Below are positions 16,292 to 27,333 of a stretch of DNA of 64,000 nt, in pieces. A model generated the notes under the pieces. The model was not told the origin of the DNA, searched no databases, and saw nothing but the letters and a program-made list of their open reading frames with translations. The position numbers were made by a program, and so were the translations under genes. The stretch is taken from positions 1,358,553 through 1,422,552 of the forward strand of contig NZ_CAOJCM010000002.1 in the NCBI RefSeq assembly GCF_948329825.1. Reading direction: 5' to 3'. Source of the DNA: Paenibacillus sp. JJ-100 (GTDB taxonomy: Bacteria; Bacillota; Bacilli; Paenibacillales; Paenibacillaceae). Position 1 is the stretch's first letter. Every line of letters starts with the position of its first letter.

Positions 16292-18913
16292 TTACCGGCT
16301 GACGATTGTAACGGCTAGTTTCAGTGCTTCGTCCAGCTTACTTGCGTCTTTTCCTCCGGCCTGTGCCATGTCCGGACGTCCACCGCCACCGCCGCCGCAT
16401 ACTGCTGCAACTTCCTTGACGATTTTGCCGGCATGCAGACCTTCTTTCACCTGCTCTGCAGGCACTGCAACAACAAAATTCACTTTGCCATCAGCAGGCG
16501 CACCAAGAACGAGCACCGCATCCGGCAGTTTTACTTTGAGCTCATCAGCAACCGTACGGAGCGCGTCCATATTCGGTGCATCTACGCGAGCTGCAAGCAA
16601 CTGTGTATTCCCTGCTTGTACGACTTGGTCCGTCAACTGACCTGCTTCCATCGCACTTAGTTTGCTTTGCAGAGATTCTGTTTCTCTCGCCGCTTCTTTC
16701 AACTGCTGATTCAGACCATCAATCCGCTTCGGCACATCCGCTACATTCGCTTTAAGCAATGCTGCAGACTGTTTAAGCAGCTCGAGTTGGCTTTCTACAT
16801 ACAGATATGCACCTCGCCCTGTGACAGCTTCAATACGGCGTACACCCGATCCAATTCCGCTTTCGCTGACCAGTTTGAAGATTCCAATCTCTGAAGTATT
16901 ATTTACGTGACAGCCGCCACAAAGTTCCAAACTGTAATCTCCAATTTGAACAACACGTACAATATCTCCGTATTTCTCACCAAAAAGGGCCATCGCACCC
17001 ATTTCTTTTGCTTCATCGATGCCTTTCAGCTCGATGTCCACATTCAGTCGATTCCAGATCTGTTCGTTCACCTGGCGTTCAATCTCGACCAACTCTTCCG
17101 GCGTAATGCTTCCGAAATGAGAGAAGTCAAAACGCAAACGTTGCGGTTCCACCAGGGAACCCGCCTGATTAACATGCGTGCCAAGTACATCTTTCAATGC
17201 TTTATGCAGCAAATGTGTTGCTGTATGGTTTTTAATGATGTCGCCACGTTTCGTTGCATCCACTTCTGCTCGGATTACATCACCCACGCGAAGCTCACCG
17301 GATTCAATCGTCACGATGTGCACATGCTGGCCTTGCGGAGCCTTGAACAAACCTTGAACTTTGGCTACAGCACTAGTGCCACGAAGTAAACCTTGGTCAC
17401 TCACTTGACCGCCGCTTTCTGCATAGAAAGGTGTTTTGTCCAAAATAATTTGAGCGGTCTGTCCTTCTCCAGCAAAATCAGCGAGAGCATCTCCGGTAAC
17501 AATGGCCACCACTTTTGCTTCCGTCAACAGGTCAGTATATCCAACAAACTCGCTTTTAACCTCCAGATCAGCAAGCGGTCCACCTTGAACCTTCATGCTC
17601 TCATTCTCTTGACGTCCCGCACGCGCACGATCACGCTGCTCCTGCATAGATTCATCGAAGCCCTCTCGGTCCACTGTCAGACCATGCTCAGCTGCGTAAT
17701 CTTCAGTCAGGTCAAACGGGAATCCATAGGTATCATACAATTTGAATGCCTCTGGTCCGCTAATAACCGTACGTCCCTCCGACTTAGCAGTAGCACTGAT
17801 ATCTGCGAGAATTGCAAGTCCGTCTGACAGTGTTTCGTGGAAACGCTCTTCCTCCGTTTTGATGACTTTGGCAATAAACTCCTGCTTGTCCACAACTTCC
17901 GGATAGTACGTGCCCATCACTTCACCAACCGTTGTTGTCAGCTCGTACAGGAACGGACGATCCAGACCCAATACTTTACCGTAACGAACGGCACGGCGCA
18001 GCAAACGGCGAATGACATAACCACGGCCTTCATTGCTTGGCAGTACACCATCACCTACAGCAAATGCCACCGTACGAATATGATCGGCGATAACTTTGAG
18101 CGCAACGTCAATCTCAACGCTGTCGTTGTATTTCACACCTGCAAGCGCAGCTGTTTTCTGGATCATCGGTTGGAACAGATCCGTGTCAAAGTTGGAGTCT
18201 ACATTTTGTAGAATGGAAGCAAAGCGCTCCAAGCCTGCACCTGTATCAATGTTTTTGTTCGGAAGCGGTGTATAGCTACCATCTTTGTTATGATTAAATT
18301 GTGAGAATACGAGGTTCCATACTTCCAGATAACGTTCGTTCTCTCCGCCCGGATACATCTCTGGGTCATTCATATCGTTGCCGTAAGCTTCGCCGCGATC
18401 GTAAAAGATTTCTGTACAAGGTCCGCACGGGCCTTCACCGATATCCCAGAAGTTTTCTTCCAGCTTGATGATTCGTTCAGCCGGCAATCCGATTTTTTCA
18501 TTCCACAGTTTGAACGCTTCCTCATCTTCAGGATATACCGTAACAGACAGGCGCTCCGGATCGAACCCGATCCACTCTTTGCTCGTCAGGAATTCCCAAG
18601 CCCAAGTAATCGTTTCTTCTTTGAAATAGTCACCGATCGAGAAGTTACCCAGCATCTCAAAGAACGTGTGGTGACGACGTGTTTTGCCGACATTTTCAAT
18701 ATCGTTGGTACGGATACACTTTTGCGAGTTCGCAAGACGTGGGTTCTCTGGCTTCTCCCGTCCGTCAAAGTAAGGTTTCAGCGGCGCCATACCTGCATTA
18801 ATCCACAGTAGGGAAGGGTCATTATGCGGCACAAGCGATGCACTTGGTTCGATCTTATGACCTTTACTTTCAAAAAATTTAATCCATTTAGAACGAATTT
18901 CACTAGCTTTCAT
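16292..18913 (-). CDS. alaS: Alanine-tRNA ligase
   Basis: AlaRS charges tRNA-Ala and edits mischarged Ser and Gly. The 873-residue length is normal. Class II catalytic motifs are near the N-terminus ([34 protein letters not shown]). The editing domain has the [11 protein letters not shown] and [13 protein letters not shown] zinc-type motifs, and the C-terminal oligomerisation region ends in [16 protein letters not shown]. It is read from a near-perfect sigma-A promoter through an alanine-type T-box leader, and it heads the operon running toward ireB and ruvX. Confidence 0.98.
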   Translation of the reverse strand: MKASEIRSKWIKFFESKGHKIEPSASLVPHNDPSLLWINAGMAPLKPYFDGREKPENPRLANSQKCIRTNDIENVGKTRRHHTFFEMLGNFSIGDYFKEETITWAWEFLTSKEWIGFDPERLSVTVYPEDEEAFKLWNEKIGLPAERIIKLEENFWDIGEGPCGPCTEIFYDRGEAYGNDMNDPEMYPGGENERYLEVWNLVFSQFNHNKDGSYTPLPNKNIDTGAGLERFASILQNVDSNFDTDLFQPMIQKTAALAGVKYNDSVEIDVALKVIADHIRTVAFAVGDGVLPSNEGRGYVIRRLLRRAVRYGKVLGLDRPFLYELTTTVGEVMGTYYPEVVDKQEFIAKVIKTEEERFHETLSDGLAILADISATAKSEGRTVISGPEAFKLYDTYGFPFDLTEDYAAEHGLTVDREGFDESMQEQRDRARAGRQENESMKVQGGPLADLEVKSEFVGYTDLLTEAKVVAIVTGDALADFAGEGQTAQIILDKTPFYAESGGQVSDQGLLRGTSAVAKVQGLFKAPQGQHVHIVTIESGELRVGDVIRAEVDATKRGDIIKNHTATHLLHKALKDVLGTHVNQAGSLVEPQRLRFDFSHFGSITPEELVEIERQVNEQIWNRLNVDIELKGIDEAKEMGAMALFGEKYGDIVRVVQIGDYSLELCGGCHVNNTSEIGIFKLVSESGIGSGVRRIEAVTGRGAYLYVESQLELLKQSAALLKANVADVPKRIDGLNQQLKEAARETESLQSKLSAMEAGQLTDQVVQAGNTQLLAARVDAPNMDALRTVADELKVKLPDAVLVLGAPADGKVNFVVAVPAEQVKEGLHAGKIVKEVAAVCGGGGGGRPDMAQAGGKDASKLDEALKLAVTIVSR

Positions 18914-19002
18914 ACGTGGTTGCCCCCATCAATTATAAGATCCGCGACAATATTGCCACGGTTGGTTAACCTATCTTCTGGTTGTTTATTTGTAAAAACA
19001 AA

Positions 19003-19295
19003 CACAAAAAACGCCCCTGAATATCAGGGACGATGTTATCGCGGTACCACCCTGGTTATTGCTCTTCTTTCGCTGTAGGCGAAGGACAGAACAATCTCCT
19101 CGTTCATGCGAGTAACGGTCGCGCCCGGCAGGGTTGTCCTGCACTCCGAAATCAGCTTTCTGCCGCTTCAACTTTCAAGACTCTTCCAGCCAGCGAACTC
19201 AGAAACGTCCTGAATTCGAAGTAGTCTATTCTCTGAGGAAAGGAATCCTCGGCATACTTCATTTCATCATCGATTTTGCGTATTCCAAACATGCA
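19003..19295 (-). promoter_or_regulatory. T-box leader (alanine-type) controlling alaS
   Basis: The antiterminator sequence AGGGTGGTACCGCG is on the minus strand at 19040-19053 and matches the T-box consensus exactly. A terminator (CCCTGA-TAT-TCAGGG, then GCGTTTTTT, at 19003-19032) follows. Upstream are stem-I-like elements including AGAGAAT and GCTGGCTGGAAG. Uncharged tRNA-Ala should favour antitermination. Alanine specificity is inferred from the gene; I could not fix the specifier codon by eye. Confidence 0.93.
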
Positions 19296-19300
19296 CTTCC

Positions 19301-19329
19301 ATTATATCGATAGAGCCAGTGAGTGTCAA
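19301..19329 (-). promoter_or_regulatory. Consensus sigma-A promoter of the alaS leader
   Basis: TTGACA (19324-19329), a 17-base spacer and TATAAT (19301-19306) on the minus strand are a perfect housekeeping promoter just before the T-box leader. Confidence 0.92.
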
Positions 19330-19382
19330 CGCGCTTGGCTGACGGTCTGACTAGCTGTTGATTCACGCATTGTGTAACTATG

Positions 19383-20456
19383 TCACTCGATTTTCCGCTT
19401 GATGTAGTAAGCGAAAAAGTGCTGCACAATGACCTTCAAAACGGCAAAGACAGGCACAGCTAAAATGAGACCTACAATCCCAGCCAGTTCTCCCCCGACC
19501 AGCAACGCAAAAATAATAGAGAGCGGATGAAGATGCAGCGTTCGCCCTACCACTTGAGGAGAAATCACATTGCTTTCCAACACCTGACAGAGTGTGTTAA
19601 CTACGATAACCAGCAGCACCATTTTAAAAGAAACGGTTGAAGCCATGACCACTGCAGGTGCCGCTCCTAGAAATGGGCCCAGATAGGGCACAATGTTGAA
19701 CACAGCCACAATACTAGCCAGCAGTAAAGCATAAGGCATATCAATAACGATATATCCAATATAAGCAAAGATTCCTACGATTACACACACGATAAATTGG
19801 CCGCGAATATAATTTCCCAGAGCCGTATCGATCTCTTTCATCAGAGAAACGATCGCTTTACGGCGTGAACGGGGCAAGTATGCAACAACCGCACGTTCGA
19901 ACACCTCAAAATCTTTTAACATATAGAAAATGAGGAACGGCACAATAAAGACGTTAAACAACACATTAATTGTCGCCCCGATATTGTCCATCAGCACCGT
20001 GATCCCCTGCGTCAGTCGATCCTCCATCTGGAAAAACCAGCTATTCATGCCTGTACGTATACTTGGCGGCATTAATTTGTGATCCATATTATTCATGAGA
20101 TTCTGTGCCCTCATGGACAGCTCGGGCATGTGTTCGTTTAATTCTTCGAGCTGTTCAATTAGTACAGGAATGACATTCATTAAAATGACCCCAAGACAAG
20201 TCAGAAAAAAAGCATAGATCAACAGAACAGCAATAGAACGTGGAACTTTGCGCCCGCCAAGCATACTTACAATTGGATTAAGTACATAGGATATGATTAG
20301 TGCTACAATGAATGGAGCTAGTACTGTTTTTAGAAAACCGTAGATATGTAATAACAGTGGCCTTAATAGCCAGATGAAATATAGAATAATTAATCCAAGC
20401 AAGAGCCAGATGGCATAACGAAACATTTTATTTTTGGTTAGTTGCTCCACTTCCAT
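19383..20456 (-). CDS. AI-2E family transporter (second copy, YrrI-like)
   Basis: A 357-residue membrane protein with about eight helices and the AI-2E/PerM signature region FNIVPYLGPFLGAAPAVVMA, followed by SIIFALLVGGELAGIVGLILAVPVFAVLKVI. Bacillus has a relative (yrrI) at the same place upstream of alaS. The substrate is unknown; the family also contains ion antiporters. The ATG at 20456 lies very close to AAAGGAG (two bases); a GTG two codons later has a spacing of eight and could be the true start. It has no close partner and lies between two terminators. Confidence 0.9.
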   Translation of the reverse strand: MEVEQLTKNKMFRYAIWLLLGLIILYFIWLLRPLLLHIYGFLKTVLAPFIVALIISYVLNPIVSMLGGRKVPRSIAVLLIYAFFLTCLGVILMNVIPVLIEQLEELNEHMPELSMRAQNLMNNMDHKLMPPSIRTGMNSWFFQMEDRLTQGITVLMDNIGATINVLFNVFIVPFLIFYMLKDFEVFERAVVAYLPRSRRKAIVSLMKEIDTALGNYIRGQFIVCVIVGIFAYIGYIVIDMPYALLLASIVAVFNIVPYLGPFLGAAPAVVMASTVSFKMVLLVIVVNTLCQVLESNVISPQVVGRTLHLHPLSIIFALLVGGELAGIVGLILAVPVFAVLKVIVQHFFAYYIKRKIE

Positions 20457-20573
20457 CTCTCCTTTTTTTGGACTGGCTCTGAAAATCAGTATATGTAAGA
20501 GAGGGAATTTTTATTAACCTTGAGATCAAAGTTTTGGTAGCGGAGGAGATGCAACGACATCCAACACTTTCAG

Positions 20574-20612
20574 AAAAAAATAAAAAAACGTTTTCCTCCT
20601 CGGAGGAAAACG
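20574..20612 (-). terminator. Strong intrinsic terminator after the zinc-ribbon gene
   Basis: CGTTTTCCTCC and GGAGGAAAACG form a perfect 11-pair stem with a two-base centre, and a long T-run follows on the minus strand. Apart from this, the 300 bases between 20457 and 20759 show no gene. Confidence 0.88.
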
Positions 20613-20759
20613 CATGTTATGGACCAGTACATCATATCATTAAACATCGTCGGTCCTGAACCTATGTAACCGCATCTATATCCATTTGTCGCCGAATTGC
20701 GACAGTATTCAACAACATTTATTGTCGTTAGACCGAACATAGATGAAGTTAGACTGATT

Positions 20760-20969
20760 TTATGAAGAAGCGTGAATGTGAGGAAAGTCCTGCGGCAACT
20801 CTTCTCCGAAGAACAAATCATCCAGAGAGCTTAGCGTACCGTCTTCTTCTACTTGGTACACAGACATTTTCTCACCATTAACCGTTAATTCAATAAAGCA
20901 TCCCCAGCAATAAAACTGATGGGAGCCAATTTTTCCGATATCTTTCGAACTACAATTTGGACATTTCAT
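20760..20969 (-). CDS. Small zinc-ribbon protein
   Basis: A 69-residue protein that starts MKCPNCSSKDIGKIG and continues HQFYCWGCFIELTV: two CxxC knuckles about 18 residues apart, as in a rubredoxin-like zinc ribbon. The rest is acidic. AAGGATTT precedes the ATG, and the gene begins 11 bases after the PRC-barrel gene stop, so the two are probably co-transcribed and end at the terminator at 20574. I do not recognise a named family and assign no function beyond likely zinc binding. Confidence 0.8.
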   Translation of the reverse strand: MKCPNCSSKDIGKIGSHQFYCWGCFIELTVNGEKMSVYQVEEDGTLSSLDDLFFGEELPQDFPHIHASS

Positions 20970-20980
20970 AAATCCTTCAC

Positions 20981-21502
20981 CTATCCGTTAACAGAATGAA
21001 TGGCATTTTCCAAGCGCTGTTCACTCAGCGGCGGTACCATAATAGCACTTTCCCCGATAGACATATCACTTGTACATGGCAGCCATTTTCGGCCCTCAAT
21101 CAGATCGGACACAAAACCGTCCGTAATTTCAATCCCTATTATTGTATTTCCCAACTCTTGGTCAAAATAAACATCAGAGACTCGTCCGAGCAGCAACCCT
21201 TCTTCGGTGAGCACGGACATCTCCTTCAATTTCGAACGACCAAGGAGGTACGTGTATTTTATGTCGTCGGCCCCCGTCTTGCGGACAGCCTGTTGATTAC
21301 GGATCATGACGGCATCTTCGCCATAGGCAACGATATCTTCCCATTGCACCATTTTGACATGATTGGTAAACAGGCCTTTGTTCTCAAGTTCAATGCCTTC
21401 AATCTCCCAATCATCATTCACAATGAAATCCTGGATTTTACCGACCTGCTTCCCATCCTCAACATCAAAAACAGCAAGTCCGATCATTTCCTGAAGCTTC
21501 AT
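20981..21502 (-). CDS. PRC-barrel domain protein (YrrD-like)
   Basis: This 173-residue protein carries two PRC-barrel-like beta modules: MKLQEMIGLAVFDVEDGKQVGKIQDFIV at the start, and LKEMSVLTEEGLLLGRVSDVYF in the second half. PRC-barrel proteins bind partners in RNA processing, photosynthesis and sporulation; Bacillus YrrD lies in the same region. The start at 21502 has GAGGAGG at eight bases, while a longer ATG reading adds 21 residues of acidic, non-conserved sequence. Function unknown. Confidence 0.85.
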   Translation of the reverse strand: MKLQEMIGLAVFDVEDGKQVGKIQDFIVNDDWEIEGIELENKGLFTNHVKMVQWEDIVAYGEDAVMIRNQQAVRKTGADDIKYTYLLGRSKLKEMSVLTEEGLLLGRVSDVYFDQELGNTIIGIEITDGFVSDLIEGRKWLPCTSDMSIGESAIMVPPLSEQRLENAIHSVNG

Positions 21503-21664
21503 CGCTGGGTCCTCCTCATCTTCTTCACATTGTATAGCCGCGGCGTTATTGCTAGGTATGCCCAAAGTTGATGAATGGCAATCATACGCCGATCATCAAA
21601 CCGCTTCTACCAACCGATGAAAATGGAACTCCTCCCCTCCTTCTGTTCCATGTGTAAAGAGACC

Positions 21665-22816
21665 CTAAGGTCTATTACGCAGTCGTTCAAGAATGGTTCC
21701 AATTTTTTCGGCGGTTGTGATGATATCTTGCGTAGTATTACCCAACCCCCAGCTAAATCGAATCGCAGACTGTAAAAATGCCTTCGGCAAATTCATCGCT
21801 TTAAGTACATGGGATACTTCAAGTGAACCTGATGTACAAGCTGAGCCGCTCGCTACGGCAATACCTTCCATGTCCAGATTCATCAGCATCGTTTCCGTAG
21901 ACACTTCAGGAAAGCTGATATTAAGAATATTAGGAAGGGTATGCTCCGCATGTCCGTTGACATGAAAATGCTCTTCACCCACATGAACGGCAAGTTGATC
22001 CAGAAGAAGTTTCCGTAGTTCAAGAGCATGTTGAAGATGCTCGGCACCCTGTTCCGAATTCAGTTTAAGCGCTTCAGCAAATCCTACAATCCCCGCCATG
22101 TTCTCTGTACCGGCACGTCGCTGACGTTCCTGCAAACCACCGTGTGATCTGGCTTCCAATGTAACGCCACGTCTGACATACAGGGCTCCTACACCTTGCG
22201 GTCCGTTAATTTTGTGCGCCGAGAAGCTGACCAGGTCCACAGGCAGGTCTTTACATGAGATGGGCTGGCTACCCAATGCCTGAACGGCATCCGTATGGAA
22301 CAAGATATCATGCTGACGTGCGAGTTCACCGACCTCACGAATCGGTTGAATCGTACCGATTTCGTTGTTGGCATACATCATCGTAATCAGCACAGTGTCC
22401 GGCCGGATCGCTTCACGTAGGTCTTCCACTCTGATGCGTCCAGACTCATCCACCGGCAGATAGGTTACCTCATATCCTTGCCGTTCAAGTTCCTGACATG
22501 AATGTAAAACAGCATGATGTTCAATTGCCGTTGTAATCACATGTTTTCCCTTTTCCGCCCTAGCCGCAACCGCCCCAAAAATGGCCAGGTTATCGCTTTC
22601 CGTGCCGCCGCCTGTGAAAACGAGCTCGTCGGGATTACATCCCAATGATGCCGCAACCACATCCCTCGCCCCACTAACGGTGCGTTTGGCTTCACGACCA
22701 AAAGCATGAATGCTGGATGGATTGCCGTATTGCCCTTTCATGATGTTCATCATGGCCTCAGCCACGCGTGGATGCATCGGTGTCGATGCAGCATGATCCA
22801 AATAGATATGTTTCAT
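21665..22816 (-). CDS. iscS: Cysteine desulfurase
   Basis: This PLP enzyme takes sulfur from cysteine for tRNA thiolation or iron-sulfur cluster assembly; it is the YrvO-type partner of MnmA in Bacillus. The YLDHAASTPMHP start, the PLP lysine in SFSAHKINGPQG and the active cysteine in GSACTSGSLEVSHVL are all visible. The 383-residue length is normal. I chose ATG 22816 (GGGGTG seven bases before) over a GTG three codons upstream. It follows cymR on the same strand after a hairpin, while mnmA, its usual downstream neighbour, lies on the opposite strand beyond cymR. Confidence 0.95.
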   Translation of the reverse strand: MKHIYLDHAASTPMHPRVAEAMMNIMKGQYGNPSSIHAFGREAKRTVSGARDVVAASLGCNPDELVFTGGGTESDNLAIFGAVAARAEKGKHVITTAIEHHAVLHSCQELERQGYEVTYLPVDESGRIRVEDLREAIRPDTVLITMMYANNEIGTIQPIREVGELARQHDILFHTDAVQALGSQPISCKDLPVDLVSFSAHKINGPQGVGALYVRRGVTLEARSHGGLQERQRRAGTENMAGIVGFAEALKLNSEQGAEHLQHALELRKLLLDQLAVHVGEEHFHVNGHAEHTLPNILNISFPEVSTETMLMNLDMEGIAVASGSACTSGSLEVSHVLKAMNLPKAFLQSAIRFSWGLGNTTQDIITTAEKIGTILERLRNRP

Positions 22817-22928
22817 TTTTTTCACCCCATTTATGTGTTAGATGGATTAACATCTAAATCTGAAAAATAGTATATGGTGAACCGCTTCTGCACTAAGCCA
22901 GAATAAGCAGTATTCTCCATTGGCACGG

Positions 22929-22956
22929 CTAAAGCCCCCAATGTTGGGGGCTTTAG
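22929..22956 (-). terminator. Strong hairpin between cymR and iscS
   Basis: CTAAAGCCCCCAA pairs with TTGGGGGCTTTAG around a two-base centre. The stem is strong but the T tail is poor on both strands, so it may be a weak terminator or an RNA-stabilising element. Confidence 0.5.
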
Positions 22957-22991
22957 TGTGTCTTCTGAAACAGCGCATTTGCTTGCTCCAG

Positions 22992-23411
22992 CTAGATGTA
23001 AAACATGTACGAGTCTTTCTCTTCCTGATCCTCAAAAGTAATCAGATCTTTCAATGTAGTTGAATCCAGCACTTCTGCAATGCTATCCCGGATGCGAAGC
23101 CACAGATCACGTTTCGCGGGATCATCTTCTTCCGTAAAATCTACAGGAGAGATCGGCCCCTCCAGTACACGAATAACGTCTCCCGCGGTCACCGTTGCAG
23201 AATCTCCTGCCAAAATGTAACCGCCGTACGCTCCGCGAATACTCTTAACAAGTCCAGCATTGCGCAGCGGTGCAATCAACTGCTCCAGATAATGTTCGGA
23301 GAGCTGGTTGCGCTCGGCGATACTTTTCAGTGATGTAGGGCCTTCGCCAATTCTGGCGGCCAGCTCCATCATAATGGTTAGACCATAACGGCCTTTTGTC
23401 GATATTTTCAA
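22992..23411 (-). CDS. cymR: Rrf2-family cysteine metabolism repressor CymR
   Basis: In Bacillus CymR with CysK represses cysteine-synthesis and sulfur-uptake genes. The 139-residue protein has the Rrf2 winged helix (ISTKGRYGLTIMMELAARIGEGPTSLKSIAERNQLSEHYLEQLIAPLRNAG, quoted in pieces as a known family pattern) and the conserved VLEGPISPVDF, ending SYMFYI as in Bacillus. No cysteine is present, so an iron-sulfur cluster like that of IscR is unlikely. The start is a TTG behind AGAGGTG; upstream in-frame starts add non-conserved residues. Confidence 0.95.
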   Translation of the reverse strand: MKISTKGRYGLTIMMELAARIGEGPTSLKSIAERNQLSEHYLEQLIAPLRNAGLVKSIRGAYGGYILAGDSATVTAGDVIRVLEGPISPVDFTEEDDPAKRDLWLRIRDSIAEVLDSTTLKDLITFEDQEEKDSYMFYI

Positions 23412-24902
<1,491 letters not shown>

Positions 24903-24952
24903 TAGACTTGCTCATCACTTGAAGAGTGGAAGCCAATCCCATGTATTCCTAC

Positions 24953-24997
24953 AAAAAAAGCCGTCTTTCATGTAATACCATGAAGGATGGCTTTTTT
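24953..24997. terminator. Bidirectional terminator between mnmA and crcB
   Basis: AAAAAGCCNTCTTTCATG pairs imperfectly with CATGAAGGATGGCTTTTTT, with A-run and T-run on the two sides, so it can end both mnmA and the convergent crcB pair. Confidence 0.8.
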
Positions 24998-25033
24998 CCT
25001 GCTTTTTTTTGCAAAAAAATCAAAAGAGTTAAA

Positions 25034-25393
25034 TTATGCAGTGAGCCATACTCCTGCCAGACAGCCTAACACACCCGCCACGACAGAACTCACCACATAA
25101 AGCATCGCTCTGGTATATCGTTGGTGTCCCATTAAAGTTAATGTTTCATAACCAAAGGTAGAGAAGGTCGTATACGCTCCGCAGAAGCCGGTGCCCCACA
25201 CCACCCATAAGTCGTCTGACACACTCCCCGCCTGATGCCCTCCATACAGTATCCCAAGAATCAGTGAACCGCTGATGTTAATGACCCAAGTGCCCCAAGG
25301 GAAAGCAGTCCCCAGCTTACCGGAGATAACCTTGCCCAGGCTATAACGAAGCAGCGCACCTAACACTCCTGCTAGTCCAATCCAGATGATCAT
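25034..25393 (-). CDS. crcB: Fluoride channel CrcB/Fluc, second subunit
   Basis: A 119-residue protein with four membrane helices that exports fluoride and so protects metal enzymes. It has GVLGALLRYSLG, the polar-track NISGSLILG and the Na+-site region TGFCGAYTTFSTFGYE. Fluc proteins work as antiparallel dimers; in species with two adjacent genes they usually form heterodimers with opposite membrane orientation. The ATG overlaps the stop of the upstream copy in TGATG, so the two are translationally coupled. Confidence 0.93.
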   Translation of the reverse strand: MIIWIGLAGVLGALLRYSLGKVISGKLGTAFPWGTWVINISGSLILGILYGGHQAGSVSDDLWVVWGTGFCGAYTTFSTFGYETLTLMGHQRYTRAMLYVVSSVVAGVLGCLAGVWLTA

Positions 25394-25791
25394 CAGGCAT
25401 CACCTTCTTTGGGGGAGGCAGCAAGCATTCGGTTGCCCAGATTGATGCCATAGGCGCAGAGCAACAGCCCTGCCCCTACGCTAATAAGGAGATAAAGCGC
25501 GGCTTTGATCCATTCTCCACTCTCCGATAAACGAACGATGTCCAGTGTAAACGTAGAGAAGGTCGTGAAGGCTCCCGTAAACCCTGTGCCTATGGCGAGG
25601 CGGAGCGGGGGTGTTACTTTTTCCGGAATGGCTATGGTAAAAAACCAACCCAAAAACAGGCTGCCGATCGCATTGATCAACAGCACTGCCCATGGAAAAC
25701 CTGTATTCGCCGCAGGCATCATCAGTTGAATGGTATATCTGGTCAAAGTGCCTAGAAAACCGCCTGCTCCGACATATGCTAACTCTTTCAT
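25393..25791 (-). CDS. crcB: Fluoride channel CrcB/Fluc, first subunit
   Basis: A 132-residue four-helix protein with GGFLGTLTRYTIQ, NAIGSLFLGWFF and TGFTGAFTTFSTFTLD, all Fluc signatures. It is the first gene of the coupled pair. AGGAGA lies about ten bases before the ATG. I searched the 80 bases upstream for a fluoride riboswitch (crcB motif) and saw none, so expression is either constitutive or linked to the upstream rarA transcript (rarA ends 82 bases away). Confidence 0.93.
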   Translation of the reverse strand: MKELAYVGAGGFLGTLTRYTIQLMMPAANTGFPWAVLLINAIGSLFLGWFFTIAIPEKVTPPLRLAIGTGFTGAFTTFSTFTLDIVRLSESGEWIKAALYLLISVGAGLLLCAYGINLGNRMLAASPKEGDA

Positions 25792-25873
25792 TTCTGTCCA
25801 TCTCCTGAATTACGCTTCGGAATCTATCGTTGTTTTACATAAACTGACCAGATCAAGTTGCTGTAAAGCGGGA

Positions 25874-27181
25874 TTACAGCCCTCTCCGCCGCTGTTGATT
25901 CAGTCTGATCTTCGACTCATTTCCTTGCTCTGTTGCTTCATAGAAGACTCTGCGAGACAGCTGCTTCGGTAAGTATTCCTGTTTCACATAATGTCCCGGA
26001 TAGTTATGCGGATATTGATATCCCTCATGTCCCAGCTTCGCAGCTCCTGAGTAGTGAGTATCTCTCAAATGCAGTGGAACTTCGGCCGACTTCACCTCAT
26101 CAATGGCACTCATCGCCTTGGATATGGCCGTATATACCGCATTAGATTTCGGACTTTCTACCGCAAATAAGATCGCTTGCGCAATATTTAACTTAGCTTC
26201 GGGCCAGCCGTTATTCCGGTACGCATCCAGTGCTCCAATGGCCTGAGTCATCGCCTGCGGATTCGCAAGTCCAATGTCCTCACTGCTTGCTGCAATGAGG
26301 CGGCGAATGAACGTCATCGGGTCCATGCCCAGCTTCTCGACCGCATACAGGAACCAAAACAGCGCCGCATCACTCGAACCGCGGATACTTTTGTGAAAAG
26401 CAGACAATACGTCATACTGTGTGGACTCGTCTGCCTTAACAATCGGACGGCGAATCGACTCTTCTGCGACAGCCAGCGTGATGTGCACCTTTCCATCCTG
26501 CTCGGGTGGTGTCGTTAGCGCGGCAAGCTCTAGTGCATTTAATGCCCGCCGAATATCACCATTCGCCATCGTAGCAATGTGTGCCAGCGCTTCATCATCC
26601 GCTTGCAGTTCCATAAACCCTAGACCTTTGTCCGCGTCTGTTAGCGCTCTGCGCATAGCAATCAGGGAGTGCTCCTTGTTCAGCGACTCCAGCTGGAATA
26701 GAGTAGAACGGCTCATCAAGGCCCCGTTTACATAATGAAAAGGGTTCTCTGTCGTTGCCCCGATAAAAATAATCGTACCCTTCTCTACTGCGGGCAACAG
26801 CGCATCTTGACGTGAACTGTTAAACCGATGTACCTCGTCAAGGAACAAAATCGTTTTGGTTCCGTACAACTGTTTATTCGTCTGCGCCTGCTCGATCACT
26901 TCGCGTACGTCCTTTACGGATGCATCCACGGCATTTAATCGTACGAATTGCCCCTGCGTGTGCTGAGAGATAATATGAGCAAGGGTTGTCTTGCCACATC
27001 CCGGCGGGCCGTACAGTAAAATGGATGAGATCTGATCCGCCTCAATAGCTCGGCGCAGTAATTTGCCGGGTCCGATAATATGTTCCTGACCTATATATTC
27101 ATCCAGATGCTCTGGCCGCATGCGGTCTGCCAGCAGTCTGGCCTGAGGTTGTGTATCTTGTTGAAACGAAAATAAATCCAT
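25874..27181 (-). CDS. rarA: Replication-associated recombination ATPase RarA
   Basis: RarA (MgsA) is an AAA+ ATPase related to clamp-loader and RuvB-like proteins and acts at stalled replication forks. Walker A is GPPGCGKTT, Walker B is ILFLDEVHRFN, and sensor-1 is IIFIGATTENP. The C-terminal tetramerisation region includes YRNNGWPEAKLNIAQAILF and GYQYPHNYPGHYVKQEYLP. The 435-residue length is normal. The tail beyond residue 420 is basic. It is the gene upstream of the crcB pair, as part of the rarA-cymR region of Bacillus. Confidence 0.95.
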   Translation of the reverse strand: MDLFSFQQDTQPQARLLADRMRPEHLDEYIGQEHIIGPGKLLRRAIEADQISSILLYGPPGCGKTTLAHIISQHTQGQFVRLNAVDASVKDVREVIEQAQTNKQLYGTKTILFLDEVHRFNSSRQDALLPAVEKGTIIFIGATTENPFHYVNGALMSRSTLFQLESLNKEHSLIAMRRALTDADKGLGFMELQADDEALAHIATMANGDIRRALNALELAALTTPPEQDGKVHITLAVAEESIRRPIVKADESTQYDVLSAFHKSIRGSSDAALFWFLYAVEKLGMDPMTFIRRLIAASSEDIGLANPQAMTQAIGALDAYRNNGWPEAKLNIAQAILFAVESPKSNAVYTAISKAMSAIDEVKSAEVPLHLRDTHYSGAAKLGHEGYQYPHNYPGHYVKQEYLPKQLSRRVFYEATEQGNESKIRLNQQRRRGL

Positions 27182-27283
27182 GGTTATATCACTTCCTTAA
27201 CGGATATCCTGTTCATTACTAATCATATACTTCATAGCCAGACAGTACAACAATGACGGCAGTTTAGGGATTCGCAGAACTCA

Positions 27284-27328
27284 ACAAAAAAAGGCATGCG
27301 CCAGGAATTAAACCCGTCATGCCTTTCT
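27284..27328 (-). terminator. Intrinsic terminator after helD
   Basis: AAAGGCATG and CATGCCTTT form a nine-pair stem around a 19-base loop and are followed on the minus strand by a run of seven Ts. Confidence 0.82.
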
Positions 27329-27333
27329 TATAT

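Noticed and set aside
21503..21664. A missing recD2 or TPR gene between iscS and the PRC-barrel gene
   Set aside because: Only 160 bases are present and no reading frame or remnant of either gene is seen.
25792..25873. Fluoride riboswitch before crcB
   Set aside because: The GGAGATGGA near the start looked promising but is a ribosome site; the conserved crcB motif core and pseudoknot are missing.
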